From Actinomycetota bacterium (lineage in GTDB: Bacteria > Actinomycetota > Actinomycetes > Nanopelagicales > Nanopelagicaceae): a stretch of 8,377 nucleotides of DNA. Shown here one piece after another: positions 5,101-8,377 of the stretch. Positions within the stretch are counted from its first letter, which is position 1, and every line of letters begins with the position of its first letter. The notes under the pieces were generated by a model. It was not told the origin of the DNA. It saw only the letters and a list, made by a program, of their open reading frames with translations, and made no database searches. Made by a program: the position numbers and the translations under genes. The DNA is taken from the NCBI GenBank assembly GCA_009698045.1, contig WLRE01000058.1, positions 1-8,377 of the forward strand, given 5' to 3'.

Positions 5101-5595
5101 CTACTTACGGCCGCTCTCATCCACAAATTGATTGCGAAGTTCGGTCTGTAACCGATCAAATATTTTGCCCATCTCCTCTTGGTCTTTAGAGCTGAGATGA
5201 TTCAGAAAACGAGATCGCACACTCTCTACATGACTAGGTGCGGCTTTGACGATCGCCTTCCAACCAGCATCAGTCATCACTGCAAATGAGCCGCGACGAT
5301 CTTCGGTGCACATCTCTCGGCGGACCCAACCAGCCTTCTCCATTACAGTCATTCGGTGAGAGAGTCGAGATTTGGAGACCATAGCAATCTCGGCAAGTTC
5401 GCTCATTCGTAGTCTTCGACCAGGGGCGTCACTGAGTTGGGCCAAGACTTCATAATCGGCCATTGAAAGGTCGTGACCCTCGAGGTCACCATCTAGGGCT
5501 TCAAGCAATCTGCGAGATGCAATGATGTAGGAACGCCAAGCCTTCATCTCTCGGGCATTGAGCCACTTGGGGGTCGGAGCGGGTTTACTGGCCAT
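5101..5595 (-). CDS. MarR-family transcriptional regulator
   Basis: A 164-residue winged-helix protein. Helical dimerisation segments lie at both ends (about 14-38 and 115-158). The core shows DYEVLAQLSDAPGRRLRMSELAEIA (48-71), recognition helix SKSRLSHRMTVMEKAGW (74-90), and wing VRREMCTEDRRGSFAVMTDAG (91-111) with the family's DRR signature at 99-101. Such proteins bind palindromic DNA as dimers and usually respond to small phenolic or oxidant ligands; the ligand here is unknown. The ATG at 5595 is preferred to a TTG two codons upstream because a TAATCT -10 box lies 6 nt before it, indicating a leaderless mRNA, and no Shine-Dalgarno exists. It is divergent from the M13 peptidase and may regulate itself and that gene; this is inferred only from arrangement. 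Confidence 0.9.
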   Translation of the reverse strand: MASKPAPTPKWLNAREMKAWRSYIIASRRLLEALDGDLEGHDLSMADYEVLAQLSDAPGRRLRMSELAEIAMVSKSRLSHRMTVMEKAGWVRREMCTEDRRGSFAVMTDAGWKAIVKAAPSHVESVRSRFLNHLSSKDQEEMGKIFDRLQTELRNQFVDESGRK

Positions 5596-5601
5596 TTCCA
5601 A

Positions 5602-5607
5602 AGATTA
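5602..5607 (-). promoter_or_regulatory. marR -10 box, leaderless promoter
   Basis: Minus-strand TAATCT ends 6 nt before the marR ATG, placing the transcription start at or next to the A of ATG. The -35 region is poor (TTTCAA at 17 bp). TTGAAG and TTGAAA, 16 bp apart on the plus strand (5609-5614 and 5625-5630), lie in its spacer and -35 region and could be a regulator site. Confidence 0.45.
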
Positions 5608-5672
5608 CTTGAAGAGTGAGATAGTTGAAAGACGGACCAATTCATCCACCAGACTGACGGCTCGCTCTGCAG

Positions 5673-5678
5673 TATTCT
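5673..5678 (+). promoter_or_regulatory. M13 peptidase -10 box, leaderless promoter with embedded inverted repeat
   Basis: TATTCT (4 of 6 to consensus) ends 7 nt before the ATG at 5686, so the mRNA should start at the start codon; no Shine-Dalgarno is present. The box is embedded in GCAG-TATT-CTGC (5669-5680), a small inverted repeat that could serve as an operator half or be chance. The -35 (CAGACT, 5650-5655) is weak. Confidence 0.45.
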
Positions 5679-5685
5679 GCGAGTT

Positions 5686-7644
5686 ATGAAAAGCACTGGC
5701 CTCAATACCGCCCATATCAAAGCTTCCATCCGCCCACAGGACGACCTTTATCGCCATATGAATGGAGCTTGGATTGATAGCGCCGAGATTCCGGCCGACC
5801 GCTCTTCCGATGGGGCTTTCTATCGCTTGTACGAGAACGCTGAAAAGCAGGTCCGTGAGATTATTGAAGAGCTTGGTGCAACAGAGCACCCGCAAGGAAG
5901 TATCGCCCAGAAAATTGGCGACTTATATAAATCATTTATGGACCAGGCTCGCGCCAACCAGTTGGGCATCTCCCCCATTAAAGCCGACCTCGATTTAGCA
6001 CTCTCCATTTCTGACCGAGATTCTTTCCACGAAATCTTGGGCGATCTAGAACGTCGCGGCCTTGGTGGCTTGTTCTATGAATCGGTGACTGGTGACAAGA
6101 TGGATTCAAAGACCAACATCACCTACATCGGGCAATCTGGACTGAGTCTTCCGGATGAGAGCTACTACCGGGAAGATGAGTACCAAGAGATTCGTGATGG
6201 TCTGCTCGAACATATCGAGAAGATGTTTACCATCGCTGGCATTTCTGGTGGGGCAGAGAAAGCAAAACTAATCTTGGCCTTAGAGACTCAGATCGCTAGC
6301 CATCACTGGGATCAGGTCCGCGACCGAGATGCCGAACTTACCTATAACAAAATGAGTTATGCCGAATTGAAAGCCATCTCTGATGGTTTTGATTGGGATA
6401 GGTGGATGGCAGCCAGCAAGACTCCCGAAAAAGTCTTGGCGGTCTCCGTTGTCTCCGAACCTTCCTTCTTTACCGGTATCTCTGAAATGCTCAAAAAATT
6501 TGATGCCCCATCGTGGAGCGCATGGTTGGGCTGGCACGCGCTCTCTGGCTCTGCTTCATATTTACATGACGAGTTAGTGAATGAGAACTTTCGTTTTTAC
6601 GGCACGGTTCTCTCTGGCACCCCTGAACTCAAAGCCCGCTGGAAGCGTGGCGTAGGCCTGGTTGAAGGTTCTCTTGGCGAAGCGATCGGTCAGATTTATG
6701 TGGAGCGCCATTTCCCACCTCAGGCCAAAGTTCGCATGGAGCAACTAGTTGCGAATTTGATTGAGGCTTACCGCATTGATATCGCGGCTTTAGATTGGAT
6801 GACTGATGAAACAAAAACTAAGGCGTTAGAGAAGCTTGGAAAGTTCCGGCCCAAGATCGGCTATCCCAATAAATGGCGCGACTACTCCGCACTTGAAATA
6901 GCTGCAGATGACTTGATGGGCAACATCCAACGGGTCACCGAATTCGTCCAGAACTATGTCTTGGAGAAAGTCGGTCAGCCGGTCGATCTCGACGAATGGT
7001 TAATGACCCCGCAGACCGTCAATGCGTATTACCACCCGATCTTTAATGAGATCGTTTTCCCGGCTGCAATCTTGCAGCCCCCCTTCTTTGATATGGAGGC
7101 GGATGATGCTGCCAACTACGGAGGCATCGGGGCTGTCATCGGTCACGAAATCGGCCACGGCTTTGATGATCAAGGTTCGAAATATGATGGCGATGGAAAT
7201 CTCAATAACTGGTGGAGCGATGCCGACCGAACTGAGTTTGAGAAGCGAGCAAATAAATTGATTGCTCAATACGATCAATTGCGTCCTGAGATTGCGCCAG
7301 ATGTTCACGTCAATGGCGCTCTGACAATTGGCGAAAATATTGGAGATTTGGGCGGTTTAACGATTGCATATAAGGCGTATCAGCTCTCGCTCCAAGGGGC
7401 GCCTGCGCCCGTTATAGACGGTTTTACGGGCTCTCAGAGGCTATTTATGGGCTGGGCACAGGTCTGGCGCCAAAAAATGCGCGCGGAAGAGGTAAAACGA
7501 CGCGTATCTACTGATCCGCACTCCCCTGATGAGTTTCGTTGCAACCAAGTCGTGAAAAATCTCGTCGAATTCTACGAAGCCTTCGATGTTAAAGAGGGCG
7601 ATGCGCTCTATTTGCCAGAGAGCGAGCGAGTTCGGATTTGGTAG
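5686..7644 (+). CDS. M13-family zinc endopeptidase (neprilysin/PepO-like)
   Basis: A 652-residue metalloprotease that cleaves short peptides. It begins with RPQDDLYRHMNGAWI (16-30), the normal N-terminal motif of bacterial members, with no signal peptide or membrane anchor, so it should be cytosolic, unlike mammalian neprilysin. The zinc site is HEIGH (487-491) with third ligand Glu550 in GENIGDLGG and support from Asp554. Substrate-binding NAYY starts at Asn446, and HSPDEFR supplies His612 and Arg618. Spacing from the first zinc His to Asn (41), Glu (63) and between the final His and Arg (6) matches neprilysin. The C-terminus RVRIW keeps the family's terminal Trp. All catalytic residues are intact. 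Its transcript appears leaderless; it ends 14 bp from the convergent ABC ATPase gene. Confidence 0.95.
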   Translation: MKSTGLNTAHIKASIRPQDDLYRHMNGAWIDSAEIPADRSSDGAFYRLYENAEKQVREIIEELGATEHPQGSIAQKIGDLYKSFMDQARANQLGISPIKADLDLALSISDRDSFHEILGDLERRGLGGLFYESVTGDKMDSKTNITYIGQSGLSLPDESYYREDEYQEIRDGLLEHIEKMFTIAGISGGAEKAKLILALETQIASHHWDQVRDRDAELTYNKMSYAELKAISDGFDWDRWMAASKTPEKVLAVSVVSEPSFFTGISEMLKKFDAPSWSAWLGWHALSGSASYLHDELVNENFRFYGTVLSGTPELKARWKRGVGLVEGSLGEAIGQIYVERHFPPQAKVRMEQLVANLIEAYRIDIAALDWMTDETKTKALEKLGKFRPKIGYPNKWRDYSALEIAADDLMGNIQRVTEFVQNYVLEKVGQPVDLDEWLMTPQTVNAYYHPIFNEIVFPAAILQPPFFDMEADDAANYGGIGAVIGHEIGHGFDDQGSKYDGDGNLNNWWSDADRTEFEKRANKLIAQYDQLRPEIAPDVHVNGALTIGENIGDLGGLTIAYKAYQLSLQGAPAPVIDGFTGSQRLFMGWAQVWRQKMRAEEVKRRVSTDPHSPDEFRCNQVVKNLVEFYEAFDVKEGDALYLPESERVRIW

Positions 7645-7658
7645 TGCCTTACTGGTTC

Positions 7659-8377
7659 TTATTTACCAGCTAGTCGAGCGAGGCGACGCTTGGCTTGCTC
7701 TGCTGGATTAGGAACTGGAACGGCTGCAATCAATCGCTGGGTGTAGGCCTCGCGCGGACTCTTCAAAATCTGATCACGTTCGCCTTCTTCGACCAAGAGA
7801 CCGTTCTGCATTACGGCAACCCGGTGAGACAAGATATCGACAACCGCTAAATCGTGGCTGATGAACAAGCAGGCAAACTGCAGCTTCTGTTGAAGCTCTT
7901 GGAAGAGCTCGAGGAAGCGCGCCTGCACTGAGACGTCGAGTGCGGAAGTTGGTTCATCGGCAATCAAGAGATCTGGGGCAAGTGCAAGTGCGCGGGCGAT
8001 ACCGACGCGTTGACGTTGTCCACCAGAAAGTTCGTGCGGATATCGATTGCGATAGCTGCGCGGCAGTTCAACCGAATCCAAGAGATCTTCAACTTTATGA
8101 GCTAATTCCGCACCTTTTGCTAGCCCTGCCAAGAAGATGGGTTCGCCAATAGATTCACCAATCGGCAAACGCGGATTGAGTGATGAAGCCGGATCTTGAA
8201 AGACGATGCCGGTATGACGACGAATCTTGGAGAGATCTTTTTGAGTTGCATGCGAAATATCTTGACCGACAATTTCAATCTTGCCGGATTTGATGGGGAG
8301 CAATCCGATAGCTGCTCGGCCAACCGTAGTTTTACCGGACCCAGATTCACCAACAAGACCTACGATTTCACCGGGAT
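7659..8377 (-). CDS. Oligopeptide/dipeptide ABC transporter ATP-binding protein (OppF/DppF type), N-terminus beyond right edge
   Basis: The visible 239 codons hold a complete ABC core: Walker A GESGSGKTT (8351-8325), Q-loop VFQDPASSLNPR, signature LSGGQRQR (8030-8007), Walker B LLIADEPTSALD, and H-loop SHDL. The QDPxSSLNPR segment and the tail SPREAYTQRLIAAVPVPNP (oligopeptide-ATPase C-terminal extension) identify the peptide/nickel importer class, OppF/DppF-like. It energises uptake of peptides through two permeases and a binding protein at the membrane; those, and the paired OppD/DppD ATPase, presumably lie upstream outside the window or are fused. About the first 40 residues are missing. 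If the gene is a fused two-ATPase protein, far more would lie outside. It is the last gene of its unit, and no terminator follows before the M13 stop. Confidence 0.92.
   Translation of the reverse strand, partial: PGEIVGLVGESGSGKTTVGRAAIGLLPIKSGKIEIVGQDISHATQKDLSKIRRHTGIVFQDPASSLNPRLPIGESIGEPIFLAGLAKGAELAHKVEDLLDSVELPRSYRNRYPHELSGGQRQRVGIARALALAPDLLIADEPTSALDVSVQARFLELFQELQQKLQFACLFISHDLAVVDILSHRVAVMQNGLLVEEGERDQILKSPREAYTQRLIAAVPVPNPAEQAKRRLARLAGK

Noticed and set aside
7000..7308. Minus- and plus-strand alternative frames inside the M13 gene around the zinc site.
   Set aside because: The M13 frame carries all catalytic residues at correct spacing, and the alternatives show no start signals.

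Overview
The window reads as ordinary chromosomal DNA of an actinobacterium with moderate, not high, GC. Three things suggest this: a SAM-IV riboswitch (a class described from Actinobacteria) in front of metY, several genes whose -10-like hexamer sits 6-7 nt before the start codon (leaderless architecture, common in Actinobacteria), and a free-standing Lys/Ala/Pro/Arg repeat protein resembling the tails of actinobacterial HU/H1-like proteins. Small freshwater actinobacteria such as the acI/Nanopelagicales or Luna groups would fit the compact layout and base composition, but that placement is inference. No mobile element, CRISPR array, tRNA or rRNA was seen.

Left part (1-2310, minus strand): the start of metY (O-acetylhomoserine sulfhydrylase, cut by the left edge) is preceded by a long leader. 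In transcript order it holds a promoter (554-583), a SAM-IV riboswitch (431-546), a possible 17-residue leader ORF (368-421) and a Shine-Dalgarno that can be sequestered by a hairpin (345-366). This is a feedback circuit in which S-adenosylmethionine should turn down methionine synthesis. Upstream of it is full-length glutamine-dependent NAD synthetase (nadE).

Middle (2306-5082, plus strand): panB, the first committed step of pantothenate synthesis, diverges from nadE across an 85-bp spacer. It is followed after 25 bp by an EntS-like MFS exporter. An AT-rich, palindrome-dense 180-bp intergenic region then leads to a 124-residue protein made almost entirely of Lys, Ala, Arg and Pro. That protein contains three near-identical 45-bp tandem repeats and carries no acidic residue, so it looks like a histone H1-type tail without a globular domain. 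A strong bidirectional intrinsic terminator closes this block.

Right part (5101-8377): a MarR-family regulator (minus) and a cytosolic M13 (neprilysin/PepO-like) zinc endopeptidase (plus) diverge from a 90-bp spacer. Both genes look leaderless, with mirror-image -10 boxes. The peptidase converges, 14 bp apart, with an oligopeptide/dipeptide ABC transporter ATPase (minus) whose N-terminus lies beyond the right edge. Peptide uptake and intracellular peptide cleavage side by side suggest a peptide-utilisation neighbourhood, though co-regulation is not shown.

The most noteworthy items are the H1-tail protein with its unusual upstream region, the composite metY leader, and the face-to-face leaderless promoters.
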